A stretch of 64,000 nt of DNA from Armadillidium nasatum. Taxonomy: Eukaryota; Arthropoda; Malacostraca; Isopoda; Armadillidiidae. The DNA lies in assembly GCA_009176605.1 (NCBI GenBank), contig SEYY01000831.1:1-64000 (forward strand). The letters run 5' to 3'. The position numbers and the translations under genes are program-made. This document shows positions 19,326-33,164 of the stretch, piece by piece. Below the pieces are notes generated by a model. The model did not search any database. It was not told where the DNA came from and was given only the letters and a program-made list of their open reading frames with translations. How positions within the stretch are numbered: position 1 is the stretch's first letter; each line of letters opens with the position of its first letter.

Positions 19326-19955
19326 CCTATGCTTGTCATTTCCTATTCTTACATTTTTTTTTTTAATTTTAGCTTTGAATTCTTATTTATATTTTAATTT
19401 AAAGTTGAATATCAAGTGCATTATTTCGAATAGTGTAATGAAGGAGTGTTGTATAATAGTGATCTATGTCTTTTCTCTGACTCTTTGTGCTCTGCTTTCT
19501 GGCATTTCTGTGAATCTTTTTCTGTGGCACTAGATATATCAAAAAGGCTTCAATAGAGCAGGACACAAAGCTTTGATTTCTAAACTTCTCTATTTCATTA
19601 TCTATACTTCTCCCTGTAGCCGTGTGTCTGATTTCTTTCAGAGTGTGATGTGTTTGTTAGAAGTAATATACATGAATTTTGTTTTGATATGTCAAGTATA
19701 ACAGTGTATGCAATGTTAAAATTTTAAACTAACTGGTCTTACTTGGTTACAATTGCTGTGTATGCGAACAAATGTGAATGTGATTGGATGAATGTATGTG
19801 GTTATGACTGAGTCCTTATACGTATTACCTACTTTACTACGTGTATGAGCGATGAAGTAGAAAAAATTTGAGAGTCCTGCGATTAAGATAACGGCTGGGG
19901 TTTATTATCATAACAATTTCATGAATGCGTGTAGCATGGGTTTGTATGTACTTGT
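19326..19955. other. AT-rich sequence, nothing recognised
   Basis: No coding signature or repeat partner was identified. Confidence 0.35.
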
Positions 19956-19959
19956 GTAT

Positions 19960-20280
19960 GTGTGTATGTGTTTATGTGAGAAGATGGTAGTAAAGATTAT
20001 ATTTGGTAACGGCAAAAAACAATAAAAAATAGATATAAAAAGGAAAAATAAAAAATAAAAAATAAAAAATTAGAAAAAATATAAAAAATAAATAAAAAGA
20101 AAACACACAGAGATGATTGTTTAAGTTAATTAAAAAAGGATCAACTCTGGATTTGAATGCTAATAAATAAAGAAAAGGTATGACGTCAAAATACTTTAAA
20201 TTCGAATTTGAAAGTGGTAAATAATTCTCAAAGTCACGTGATATTGATGACGTCATAAGGAAAAAATTGCTGTCATAGTC
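19960..20280. repeat. Direct repeat unit 1 with (AAAAT)n
   Basis: Unit of A-rich (aaaaat)n, then cagagatg, agttaattaaaaaa, gaatgctaataaataaagaa and tgacgtca. It is repeated about 620 bp downstream in the same order. Confidence 0.7.
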
Positions 20281-20560
20281 TCATGATTATCCGTCCCATG
20301 ACATCACAGGGTAAGGTATGTGCGCATGCGTAGGTGGTGTCATCACAGAGAGTGCCTGCATCCTGATTGGCTCAAGGCTGTATCCGGATGTAGCCAATGA
20401 GGCATCGTATGTTGTTTTACCCTCAGTGCCAGCTTCGCTGATATTGGCATTCCCTCTTACCGAGTAGGTTGCATGGCCTAGCATGAATGCCACGTACTAG
20501 GAAATGTTAGAAAGTGCTACAAAAAGCTAGCATGATGCTACAGGGTAAGGTGTGTATGTG
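20225..20560 (+). repeat. TGACGTCA repeat family, copy 3
   Basis: Carries gatgacgtcat, gagagtgcctgcatcctgat, ttttaccctcagtgccagct and tgctag-type segments shared with 21485 and 33165. Confidence 0.65.
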
Positions 20561-20589
20561 TATTAATCACCCTTTCATGTTTTTTAAGA

Positions 20590-20945
20590 GTTTTACTACG
20601 TGAAGGTATAAATGTTTATATTATTTTAATAAAAAAGGAAAATAAAATAAAAAATAAAAAGTAAATAAAGAATAAAAATGAAAAATAAAAATAAATAAAA
20701 ATAAAATGAAAATAAAAATAAATAAAAATAAAAATAAAAAAAATAAAAATGAAAAATAAAAAAAAATAAAAATACAGAGATGTTTATTTCAGTTAATTAA
20801 AAAAGTATCAAGTGAGGATCTGAATGCTAATAAATAAAGAAAAAGTATGACGTCACACAAAATATGGGCATGACGTTATAATATTTTTACGTACGTATTT
20901 GAAAGTGGTAAATATTCCCTCTAAAAAAAATATATTTTCACTTGG
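20590..20945. repeat. Direct repeat unit 2 with (AAAAT)n
   Basis: Second copy of the 19960-20280 unit with a longer aaaat tract and the same gaatgctaataaataaagaa and gacgtcac segments. Confidence 0.7.
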
Positions 20946-21484
20946 TGACAACAACATGAATGTTTGCGCATACGTTCACGTGCCTCATTGCATTATTTCT
21001 CGCGTCCGCGGCTATGGACCTGAGAGTCAACTACACGAAAAACTCCGAAGATGAAATACGTAATAACCATAAATGCATAATTGTTATATAACAATAGATT
21101 ATTATTATACAGTCAATAAAATAATAGCGATTTCAAACTCGAAAACGTGACGGATTAATAGAACAATTCGCTCATTCTAAGGTATGCTGATCAAGTTGGT
21201 GTAGTAGTAGCGTGATGTAATTCAAACCAGAAGTTTGAAGTTTCGAATTCTGGTCTCACAATAATTTTAAGTACTTACTCTGAATATTGGAGGAGAAAGA
21301 AGTTTGATTTTCACTCAATAGATGGCGCTGCAGTCAAGAAAATAAAATGGCAAGAGAATTCAAATCCAAGATGGCCGAAACCATGTAATCAAAATGACGG
21401 AAACAACGTGGTCAAAATGGTAGCGGATAGAAATCAAGAGAAAAGAATCTACGGAAATAAAAACCAAGTGATAAAAAAAAATGG
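20946..21484. other. Unassigned sequence between repeats
   Basis: No gene was seen. At 21200-21268 there is a weak tRNA-like stretch (gtttcgaattc resembling a B box). Confidence 0.3.
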
Positions 21485-21960
21485 CGGTCGGATGACGTCA
21501 TAGTCTAAAGATTGCCCGTGCCATGACGTCACAGCATATGGTGTGTGTGTATGTGTTTGCGCATGTGCTGATGACATCAACGAGAGTGCCTGCATCCTGA
21601 TTGGTCCCCGGATGTTGACGGATTTGGTGTCGGATGTCGCCGGATGATGCCTTACCCTAAGTGCCAGCTATCGCTGTCACTGGCACTCCCCTAACTACTA
21701 ACTGGCATTTCCACTCCACTCAAGCCAAGGGGGCGTGGTCTAGAAATTGCACGTGCTATATATATAAATTGCACTCAGGAAAGAGCATGACTTAGGACCT
21801 GGCACTAGCACATGAGGGTCAAAAAAGGGTTGGAAAGTGTCTGGTGGCATATACAAAGGAAAAAGGGGTTGGGATTAAGGGATTTACCGGATTAAATATC
21901 GGTTTATGCGATCAATCGGATTAAAAATACTTCAGGGAAGACGATGAAAAGAGGGGCTCC
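21485..21960 (+). repeat. TGACGTCA repeat family, copy 4
   Basis: Contains atgacgtcacag, a GT tract, gagagtgcctgcatcctgat, ccttaccctaagtgccagct, and aggaaagagcatgacttagg. The last is also present at 33418. Confidence 0.65.
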
Positions 21961-22037
21961 GCTACCCCTTTTCCATCAGGGATCTCTGCCTTTCAAAATA
22001 CCTCATGAAGTACCATGGTTTCCCCTTAGTTTTTCCC

Positions 22038-22310
22038 TCACTTGGCATCCATCCCTCCTTTCCCCTCCTCCACTAACATTCCCAGATATTTAAACTCTTC
22101 TACTTCCTCAAATTTCTCTCCCCCCACCTCGACACCCTCCCATTCCTCTCCTCTTGCTGCCTCATCCCTGCCCCCGATCCTCATCACTTTACTCTTTGTC
22201 GAATTTACCCTTAATCCCTTCGATGCACATTCCCTAAGAAACTCCTTCACCAACATTCTCAGCTTCTCCCCAGATTCAGCAACTAACACCGCATCATCCG
22301 CAAACATCAA
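22038..22310 (-). pseudogene. RTE reverse transcriptase, FADD segment
   Basis: 90-codon frame with MMFADDAVLVAESGEKL and VNSTKSKVMRIGG, then KYLGMLVEEGKGGMDAK. It carries the catalytic ADD and is the last recognisable part of this copy. Confidence 0.83.
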
Positions 22311-22334
22311 GACACTTACCTCTCATTCTCCCTC

Positions 22335-23162
22335 TCAACTTCTCAACCTAATACCCTTCCCTTCCCTTTCCATCCCCCTAACAACACCATCCATTAACAC
22401 ATTAAACAACCACGGAGACATAACACACCCCTGCCTCAGTCCGACTCCCATTTTAAACCATTCAGTCAGTTCCCTCTTCACCCTCACCCTCGCTCTACAG
22501 TTCTCATAAAATGATTTAACTGCATTCAATAATCTACCTCTCACTCCTCCCTCCCTTAGAACCTCAAACAGTTTCCTCCTACAGACTCTATCATACGCCT
22601 TTTCCAAATCCATAAAGCATACATACTCTACTTTATCTTTCTCTCGCAATTTTTCACCAATCATTCTATCATTCTCAGTGTAAACACCTGATCCACACAT
22701 CCCCTACCTTCTCTAAAACCTCCCTGTTCCTCCCCCACTCTCTCTCTCTTGTCAGTTCTTTCACTCTCGATACTAATACTCTCCCATAAATTTTCCCTAC
22801 TACACTCAACAAGCTTATCCCCCTATAATTCTTACACACCATCTTATCCCCTTCCCTTTATATATCGGCACTATGCAAGCATCTTGCCACTCCTGAGGCA
22901 CTTTTCCCTCTCCCCAACACACATTAAACATTCTCACCAACCAGTCAACTATCACTCCTACTCCCACCCTTATCATCTCCCCATATATCCCATCCATTCC
23001 TGCTGACTTTCCCTTCTTCAACTTTTCCACAGCTACTTTTACTTCCTCTCTACTAATACTCCCGCCTTCTTCTAACAACAACTCCTCACTATTCTCAACT
23101 ACTCCCTCGCCTCCCATCCCCGTCAACAAATCACTAAAGTGTCTCTTCCATCTCTCCCCCAC
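22335..23162 (-). pseudogene. RTE reverse transcriptase, fingers and palm, two frames
   Basis: Two open frames: 23162-22815 (KLKKGKSAGMDGIYGEMIR, VPQEWQDACIVPIYKGKG) and 22700-22335 (VCFMDLEKAYDRV, GLRQGCVMSPWLFNVLMD). They are separated by a short out-of-frame stretch near 22800-22700. Confidence 0.83.
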
Positions 23163-23484
23163 CTCCCTCTGTCCTTACACCACATCACCATCTTCCCCCT
23201 TCACTCCATCTCCCAGCTCCTTTCTCCCTCTCCTCGCTCTATTTACCTCCTTCCAAAACATCTTACTCCTGTCCTTAAAATTCTCTGCCAACTTTCTACA
23301 CCACTCCTCTCCCACTCTCCTTTTCGCTCTCTTAACCTCCCTCTTCACCTCCCTACACCTCTCCTTATACTCTTCCCAGTCCCTACCCTCCTTCGTACTC
23401 AAATACCTGCAGAAGACCTCCTTTTTCCTTTTAACCATATTCCCCAACTCTTCACTCCACCATTCACTCCCCTTTCTTCTACCA

Positions 23485-24480
23485 TTACCTATTTTTTTTA
23501 CCCCACACACTTCTTGCAACCTCCACTAACTTCAGTTTACACCACTCTTCCTCCACTCCTTCCACCTCACTCCCCCTAACCTCCTCCCATTTCTCCCTTA
23601 TCCCTCTTGTGTATTCACCTCTCTTTTCCTCATCTTCTAACCTCTCCACTCGTACTATCACCACCACCCTCCCTCTCCCTCCCACTTTCTCCCAGCCTCC
23701 TTTAACTTTTATTTTCGCCACCACTAAATAATGATCCGAAATACCCATCGCAGCTCCCCTCAGCACGTTTACATCCAACAACCTACTTCTCCCTTCCCAA
23801 CCCACACACACATAATCCAGCAGTCCCCTTTCCCCATTCACACCACTCACCCAGGTATATTTATGATTTTCTTTCTTTTTAAACCACGTGTTTCCAATCA
23901 TAAGACCCCTTGCCACACACATTCCAATCATTTCAGTCCCATTTTCATTTACCTCTTCCACTCCAAATGGTCCTATTACCCTGTTCACCCTTCTTACACC
24001 CACCCTTGCATTCAGATCCCCCAGCAGACAAACATGATCCCTACCGTCAAAGCTTCCCACACACTCACTTAGACTTTCCCAAAAACTTTCTCTCTCCCTT
24101 TCATTTGCTCTTACTACTGGAGCATAAGCACAAATAAAAACCCAATTCTCCCTTCTTAACCTTAATCTTACCCAAACTATTCTAGCCCCCATTCTACCTC
24201 TCCCTATTACACAACTCCACCACTCATCTCTCATTTCAATTGCTACACCCTCCCTTGCTCTCACCCTCTCATTCACTCCAGCGTACATCCCTTTATATTT
24301 CCCAAATGCCAAATCCCCCTCCCCTTTTAATTTCGTCTTTGTTAAGGCTAGGATATCCAGCCTCCTTTCCTCTATCACAACCACCACTTCTTCCCTCTTC
24401 TCTTCCTTGTTCACCCCTCTTACATTTAGAGTCCCGACTTTCAATACCTCTGAACCCTCCTTCCTTCCAGACATCTCCAA
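23485..24480 (-). pseudogene. RTE endonuclease domain, 331-codon frame
   Basis: The frame begins with a short leader and then shows the endonuclease motifs VGTLNVRGVN, LDILALTKTKL, GARIVWVRL, CAYAPV, CLLGDLNARVG, KYTWVSGVNGERGLLDYV and GISDHYLV. The usual ETK glutamate that binds the metal ion is K here (TKTKL). That change should inactivate the enzyme unless it is a sequencing difference. The D-N and SDH motifs are retained. Confidence 0.85.
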
Positions 24481-24797
24481 ATTCTTCCTCTATCACTTCC
24501 GACCTGTGACGTTCTATGGTGGAACCCCCCACCTAAGGATACCACCAGTTCCTTGAGGCCCCCACCACTAAACTAACTAAACCACCCCAACCTTAGACAC
24601 ACTCCCCCAATCACTCACGAATTCTCCACTGTTCCCAATATTTAAAAATATTTAATAACATCATAGGTAAATTAATAAAACTATTTGCTTACAAAACAAA
24701 TAAACTAAATATAAAAAAAAAAAAAAATTCGACTAAAACTTATATTAAGATTCCATCAGATAAAAGTTGCCGGATGCTTAATTTTTAAAACACCAGA

Positions 24798-24917
<120 letters not shown>

Positions 24918-24994
24918 CCATTCTGTTTTCCATCTGTTGCCGTTTTCTCCTCTTTGATATTCCAAATTTTAATTTTCATCATTGTTTTGCTAAG

Positions 24995-25155
24995 ATTCAC
25001 ACTTCTCTTGTCAACGGAAGACCTGGTGCTGGAAATCTCTCAGAAGATCTTCAAAAATTCACTGAGGCAAGATACATAAGGATTAGACTTCAAAAACTAC
25101 AGACCAAGCACATGTTTCAAAGAAGAGTTTCAGAAAATGATCCTTCAGTTTCTCG
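24995..25155 (+). CDS. LAMA: Laminin alpha chain, exon 2 of 4 (end of LN domain)
   Basis: This exon encodes 53 residues plus two bases. The motifs [22 protein letters not shown] and the C-terminal VSR continue the LN domain where exon 1 stops; known alpha chains have H-SL-NGRP followed by ARYIRLR. The acceptor is ttttgctaag with a moderate T-rich tract. It starts in phase 0, as exon 1 requires, and ends cg|gtagct in phase 2. The single base t at the start of exon 3 completes the arginine codon. The donor is weak beyond GT, and a (TA)n array begins at 25161, six bases into the intron. The exon has no start codon and is easy to miss. The fit to both neighbours in phase and protein order makes it secure. 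Confidence 0.92.
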
Positions 25156-25159
25156 GTAG

Positions 25160-25267
<108 letters not shown>

Positions 25268-25304
25268 TCTTAAAAATACTGTAACTGTGTTGAGATATAT
25301 TGCA

Positions 25305-26172
25305 CAAATCAAAGAATAAAAACACTAAAAATGTAAAACTTTATTAAAACTGCTTGCTAGTTTTCGAAGATCACACCCGAATCTCCATCTTTCAGTCTAG
25401 AAATAAAATATGGAGAAGTTAAAAATGACTCAAAGAAGTTCACTAAGTCACTGCATTCAAACTATGGATAAAACCACCTAAAACAGTGTTTCTTAAAATT
25501 ATATTGTTAATTAAATTTTCATTTATTAAATTTTCATGAATATTAAAATTATTTTCCTTTGTAATAAAAACTGATTCTAAAAATCTCCTTTTATTTAAAT
25601 CATCCTACCAATAGAAAACTCTGATTTATCCAAATATATTCCATGATTATGATTCAGACTTAATGCGTACTTGTGTTGCGTGATTCTTCTAATAAAATCA
25701 GAGGTTTCTTCAATAAAAACTGAATTGATTGCAATTCAGTTTTTATTGAAGAAACCTCTGATTTTATTAGAAGAATCACGCAACACAAGTACGCATTAAA
25801 TACCGGAGACGAAGCTTCCTCTTTGTACCGCCATCGTCTGAATCATAATCATAGAATATATTTGGATAAATCAGAGTTTACTATTGGGAGGATGATATAA
25901 ATAAAAGGAGATTTTTAGAATCAGTTTTTATTAAAAATGAAAATAATTTTAATCATGAAAATTTAATAAATGAAAATTTAATTAACAATATAATTTTAAG
26001 AAACACTGTTTTAGGTGGTTTTATTCATAATTTGAATGTAGTGACTTAGTGAACTTCTTTGGGTCATTTTTAACCTCCATATTTTATTTCTAGACTGAAA
26101 GATGGAGATTCGGCTGTGATCTTCGAAAGCTACAAGTTTTAATTTTATTGCTTTTATTCTTTGGGGGTTTGT
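25305..26172. mobile_element. Penelope-like 3' part as a long palindrome
   Basis: Two arms (about 25305-25726 and 25733-26172) are near-perfect inverted copies around a six-base loop. The + strand of the right arm reads EETSDFIRRITQHKYALSLN-type sequence, then (second frame) KRRFLESVFI-KENNFN and NNIILRNTVLGGFIH. These resemble the C-terminal GIY-YIG region of Penelope-like elements. The right arm keeps about 39 bp (25801-25839) that the left arm lacks. Both sides border (TA)n arrays. Confidence 0.6.
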
Positions 26173-26175
26173 GGA

Positions 26176-29455
<3,280 letters not shown>

Positions 29456-29815
29456 ACCAGTAGTATATATGGCGAGATCGGCTGCAGTTAGGCTTAACGA
29501 AATCCAGACCGGAAGCTGATCTCAGCTTCTTTCCTGAGGCCTTTTTGACCGGAAGTTGATCTCAGGCACCTTCCTGAGGCCTTTTTTGGGGTTTTGACCT
29601 CTCTTTGGGGGTTTTGACCCCCCTTTTTTGAAACCGCCCCCTTTTTTCTGACCTCCCCTTCTTTGAACCCCTTTTTTTACCCCCTTTTGATCCCTCTTTG
29701 GGGTTTCGACCCCACTTTTGGGTTTTCGCCAATTCACCAATTTTCATCATTTCTTCTACCTTTATGCCACGATGTCGGGGCGCAGCCCGGATTTCAGTCG
29801 GCTTTTTACCTGGAC
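29456..29815. other. Low-complexity C/T-rich stretch with ccccttttt units
   Basis: Contains repeated ggggttttgacc / gaccccctttt units and the pair gaccggaagctgatctcag / gaccggaagttgatctcag. The minus strand is rich in G-runs. The open frames here are compositional artefacts. Confidence 0.55.
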
Positions 29816-29817
29816 AA

Positions 29818-29900
29818 ACGATTTTACAATTTTCATGTTCGATATATCGAACGAAATATCGACCGATTAATCGGACTATATACCGATCGATTAATCGAAG
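29818..29900. repeat. CGATTAATCG / ATATCGA subrepeats
   Basis: Two copies of cgattaatcg plus cgatatatcg lie within 80 bp, similar in style to the subterminal repeats of the hAT-like elements. No clear TIR was found. Confidence 0.35.
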
Positions 29901-29997
29901 CTGATTTGTCACATGAGTGACGTCATGTCAGAACATATATCCAAATTTTTTTCTAAGTCATACATTTTCAAACTCCAGAACAAAATTTCAATTTCTA

Positions 29998-30068
29998 AGA
30001 GTCCGAGGAAGGATCGAACTCGGTACTCTTTGGTCGCTCGACCAGTATTTTACCTCTGAGCTAAAGGC
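29998..30068 (-). repeat. tRNA-derived SINE-like head
   Basis: On the minus strand tagctcagagg fits an RNA polymerase III A box and gagttcgatcc fits a B box, about 35 bases apart as in a tRNA. The acceptor and T stems do not pair properly, so a functional tRNA is unlikely. Confidence 0.4.
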
Positions 30069-30184
30069 ATTAACGCGAAGGGAAGGAATGATTTCTCTTT
30101 TACAATAATAACTTTCTTATCTCTGATCACATTTGCCCTTTTTAATCTTGATAAGGTTTTCGAGCATGCTTATTACATATACAA

Positions 30185-30385
30185 CGAAAGAAAAAGAAAA
30201 CGAAGTAATTTTCGGTAAAACTAAATAAAATAATAAATAAATAAATAAAAATACTAAAATAAAAAGAAAACGAAGTAATTTTGGTAAAACAAAAAAAAAA
30301 AATAAAAAAAAAAATAAAAACACTAAAATAAAAAGAAACGAAGTAATTTTACGGTGAAACTGAAAAAAAAGAAAAAAGCTATATA
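30185..30385. repeat. Imperfect tandem repeat, about 70 bp x 3, A-rich
   Basis: The segment aaaaagaaaacgaagtaatt and its surroundings occur three times at about 70-bp spacing with aaaat-type filler. Confidence 0.6.
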
Positions 30386-30418
<33 letters not shown>

Positions 30419-30518
30419 NNNNNNNNNNNNNNNNNNNNNNNNNNNNNNNNNNNNNNNNNNNNNNNNNNNNNNNNNNNNNNNNNNNNNNNNNNNNNNNNNN
30501 NNNNNNNNNNNNNNNNNN
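30419..30518. other. Assembly gap (100 N)
   Basis: Exactly 100 N. The true length and content are unknown. Confidence 1.
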
Positions 30519-30804
30519 TTATGAAATATTTATAAATATTGATCTTATGTGTGGATTATCATTATATATATAGTCAATTAGGATAATTTTTTAAAAATTT
30601 TTGTCATATAAAATTATCATTAGAAAATCGCTTTTCCGATTCAGATGTAAAGCAAGCCACACGAACTGCAGCATGTCAGCTTTCATCAGCAGCAAGAAGT
30701 CCTTCATTTCTCATCTGTATAATAATCATAACGATATACAATTCATATTTGGAGCCTATAACAAATATTCTTCAAACTAAAGTAATAAATTTGGATGAAG
30801 TTCA

Positions 30805-31032
30805 TTGTCTCAAAGAAAAACTTTTAAATATTTAAATAGTAAACTTGTTGGACTTGGGGTTGATGGGTGCTCCTCCAAGGCTGGCAAAGAAAATGGTGTT
30901 CAAAAGTTAATAAAGAATCATTACACTAAAGCCAAATTTTTTCATCGTAGTTCCCATTGTTTAAATTTAGTAATTAATGACCTAAATGCTGTTCCAGAAT
31001 TTCGAAACACTATTTATTGGAATTGTAAATAA
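30805..31032 (+). pseudogene. Transposase piece B1, copy 1
   Basis: 75-codon frame with GVDGCSSKAGKENGVQ and FFHRSSHCLNLVINDLNAV. Its first codons come from the preceding duplicated A segment in the wrong frame; the homologous part begins near 30836. Confidence 0.65.
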
Positions 31033-31301
31033 AGTTATAAAAATTTACCGCGAATGTGCGTCACGCAGAAATTTGGTAGCAAATATACCATTGTTATGCG
31101 AAACACGATGGTCTGTTAAGTAAAAGTCAATTAGGATAATTTTTTAAAAATTTTTGTCATATAAAATTATCATTAGAAAATCGCTTTTCCGATTCAGATG
31201 TAAAGCAAGCCACACGAACTGCAGCATGTCAGCTTTCATCAGCAGCAAGAAGTCCTTCATTTCTCATCTGTATAATAATCATAACGATATACAATTCATA
31301 T

Positions 31302-31488
31302 TTGGAGCCTATAACAAATATTCTTCAAACTAAAGTAATAAATTTGGATGAAGTTCATTGTCTCAAAGAAAAACTTTTAAATATTTTAAAAACCGATATA
31401 AGGGAAAATAATGCTAAGTCGGGTTTTAAAGCAGTTTTTAAAAAAGTTAAGAATTTTTGTGAAGATTTTTCTTTAACACGTACAGTAT

Positions 31489-31536
<48 letters not shown>

Positions 31537-31544
31537 AGCCTTAG
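31302..31544 (+). pseudogene. Transposase piece A-B2, copy 1
   Basis: 80-codon frame with MEPITNILQTKVINLDEVH and FKAVFKKVKNFCEDFSL, ending in a lysine run encoded by the poly(A) insertion. Confidence 0.65.
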
Positions 31545-31991
31545 GGACGTCAAGATGTTCTGATGAGAGCTGCATTATTTATACCTTATCTTGATTCTCT
31601 CATTTCATCTCTGAGTATAAGATTTTCGGAACAGAATACAATATCTACTTTCTTTGCATTTTGTACCCAGTTAGAATAAGAAAATTAAATAAAAAATTTC
31701 GTAAATTATGAAATATTTATAAATATTGATCTTATGTGTTGATTATCATTATATATATAGTCAATTAGGATAATTTTTTAAAAATTTTTGTCATATAAAA
31801 TTATCATTAGAAAATCGCTTTTCCGATTCAGATGTAAAGCAAGCCACACGAACTGCAGCATGTCAGCTTTCATCAGCAGCAAGAAGTCCTTCATTTCTCA
31901 TCTGTATAATAATCATAACGATATACAATTCATATTTGGAGCCTATAACAAATATTCTTCAAACTAAAGTAATAAATTTGGATGAAGTTCA

Positions 31992-32219
31992 TTGTCTCAA
32001 AGAAAAACTTTTAAATATTTAAATAGTAAACTTGTTGGACTTGGGGTTGATGGGTGCTCCTCCAAGGCTGGCAAAGAAAATGGTGTTCAAAAGTTAATAA
32101 AGGATCATTACACTAAAGCCAAATTTTTTCATCGTAGTTCCCATTGTTTAAATTTAGTAATTAATGACCTAAATGCTGTTCCAGAATTTCGAAACACTAT
32201 TTATTGGAATTGTAAATAA
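31992..32219 (+). pseudogene. Transposase piece B1, copy 2
   Basis: Same as the frame at 30805 with one residue changed (N to D). Confidence 0.65.
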
Positions 32220-32488
32220 AGTTATAAAAATTTACCGCGAATGTGCGTCACGCAGAAATTTGGTAGCAAATATACCATTGTTATGCGAAACACGATGGTC
32301 TGTCAAGTATAAGTCAATTAGGATAATTTTTTAAAAATTTTTGTCATATAAAATTATCATTAGAAAATCGCTTTTCCGATTCAGATGTAAAGCAAGCCAC
32401 ACGAACTGCAGCATGTCAGCTTTCATCAGCAGCAAGAAGTCCTTCATTTCTCATCTGTATAATAATCATAACGAAATATAATTCATAT

Positions 32489-32675
32489 TTGGAGCCTATA
32501 ACAAATATTCTTCAAACTAAAGTAATAAATTTGGATGAAGTTCATTGTCTCAAAGAAAAACTTTTAAATATTTTAAAAACCGATATAAGGGAAAATAATG
32601 CTAAGTCGGGTTTTAAAGCAGTTTTTAAAAAAGTTAAGAATTTTTGTGAAGATTTTTCTTTAACACGTACAGTAT

Positions 32676-32738
<63 letters not shown>

Positions 32739-32746
32739 AGCCTTAG
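32489..32746 (+). pseudogene. Transposase piece A-B2, copy 2
   Basis: Same as the frame at 31302 but with a longer lysine run, because the A tract differs in length. Confidence 0.65.
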
Positions 32747-32967
32747 GGACGTCAAGATGTTCTGATGAGAGCTGCATTATTTATACCTTATCTTGATTCT
32801 CTCATTTCATCTCTGAGTATAAGATTTTCGGAACAGAATACAATATCTACTTTCTTTGCATTTTGTACCCAGTTAGAATAAGAAAATTAAATAAAAAATT
32901 TCGTAAATTATGAAATATTTATAAATATTGATCTTATGTGTGGATTATCATTATTTATTTTTCAGGA

Positions 32968-33012
32968 CTTTGATTGACGTTTCGGGTTATCCAAACCCAT
33001 TATCAATATCAT
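32968..33012 (-). ncRNA. Hammerhead ribozyme-like remnant of a Penelope-like element
   Basis: The minus strand reads ttgataat, then the hairpin gggtt-tggat-aaccc, then gaaacgtc. Penelope-like terminal hammerheads have CTGATGA, stem II, GAAAC and GTC in this order. The first core block is altered (TTGATAA), so it is probably inactive. Confidence 0.4.
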
Positions 33013-33164
33013 CTGTAAATGAAATAAAATAAGGAACAATCAGAATAAATATAAGAGATAATCATAAGCACAAATTAACAAATTAATTACACTAAGAATA
33101 TTATCAATAATTAAAATAAAAATAAAAGTAAACATCAACTACAAATTAAGCACACTAAAAACTA

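Larger units (their letters stand above)
22038..24530 (-). mobile_element. RTE-type LINE, endonuclease plus partial RT, 3'-truncated
   Basis: The minus strand reads a complete APE-type endonuclease followed by RTE reverse transcriptase up to just past FADD. The C-terminal third is missing after GGMDAK at 22038, where sequence unrelated to RTE follows. LINEs usually lose the 5' end, so the missing 3' part suggests a later deletion or recombination. The RT is split over three frames. Confidence 0.88.
30519..32945 (+). mobile_element. hAT/THAP12-like transposase fragment, duplicated in tandem
   Basis: Pieces of a transposase of the type often annotated as 52 kDa repressor/DUF4371: VGLGVDGCSSKAGKENGVQK, HRSSHCLNLVINDLNAVPEF, LEPITNILQTKVINLDEVH, FIPYLDSLISSLSIRFSEQN. 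A unit of about 1.19 kb occurs twice (from 30519 and from 31707), with a partial restart at 32908. Inside each unit a 260-bp segment (A) occurs twice, giving order A-B1-A-B2. The A-run at 31490-31535 (longer at 32679-32735) interrupts the coding frame. The copies are almost identical. The neighbouring gap leaves open a false duplication in the assembly. Confidence 0.75.

Noticed and set aside
21200-21268. Second tRNA-like or SINE sequence
   Set aside because: Only the gtttcgaattc stretch resembles a B box; no convincing A box or cloverleaf could be drawn.
22042-23579. Plus-strand P/S/T-rich open frames
   Set aside because: They are antisense shadows of the RTE endonuclease and RT on the minus strand.
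29522-29912. K/G/R-rich open frames on the minus strand
   Set aside because: Produced by G/A-rich low-complexity repeats without a recognisable domain.
29998-30068. Functional tRNA gene
   Set aside because: A and B box-like motifs are present but the acceptor and T stems do not pair, so a SINE head or pseudo-tRNA is more likely.
31490-31544. Lysine-rich protein tail in the transposase fragment
   Set aside because: Encoded by a pure A tract that breaks the homologous frame; it is not a protein feature.
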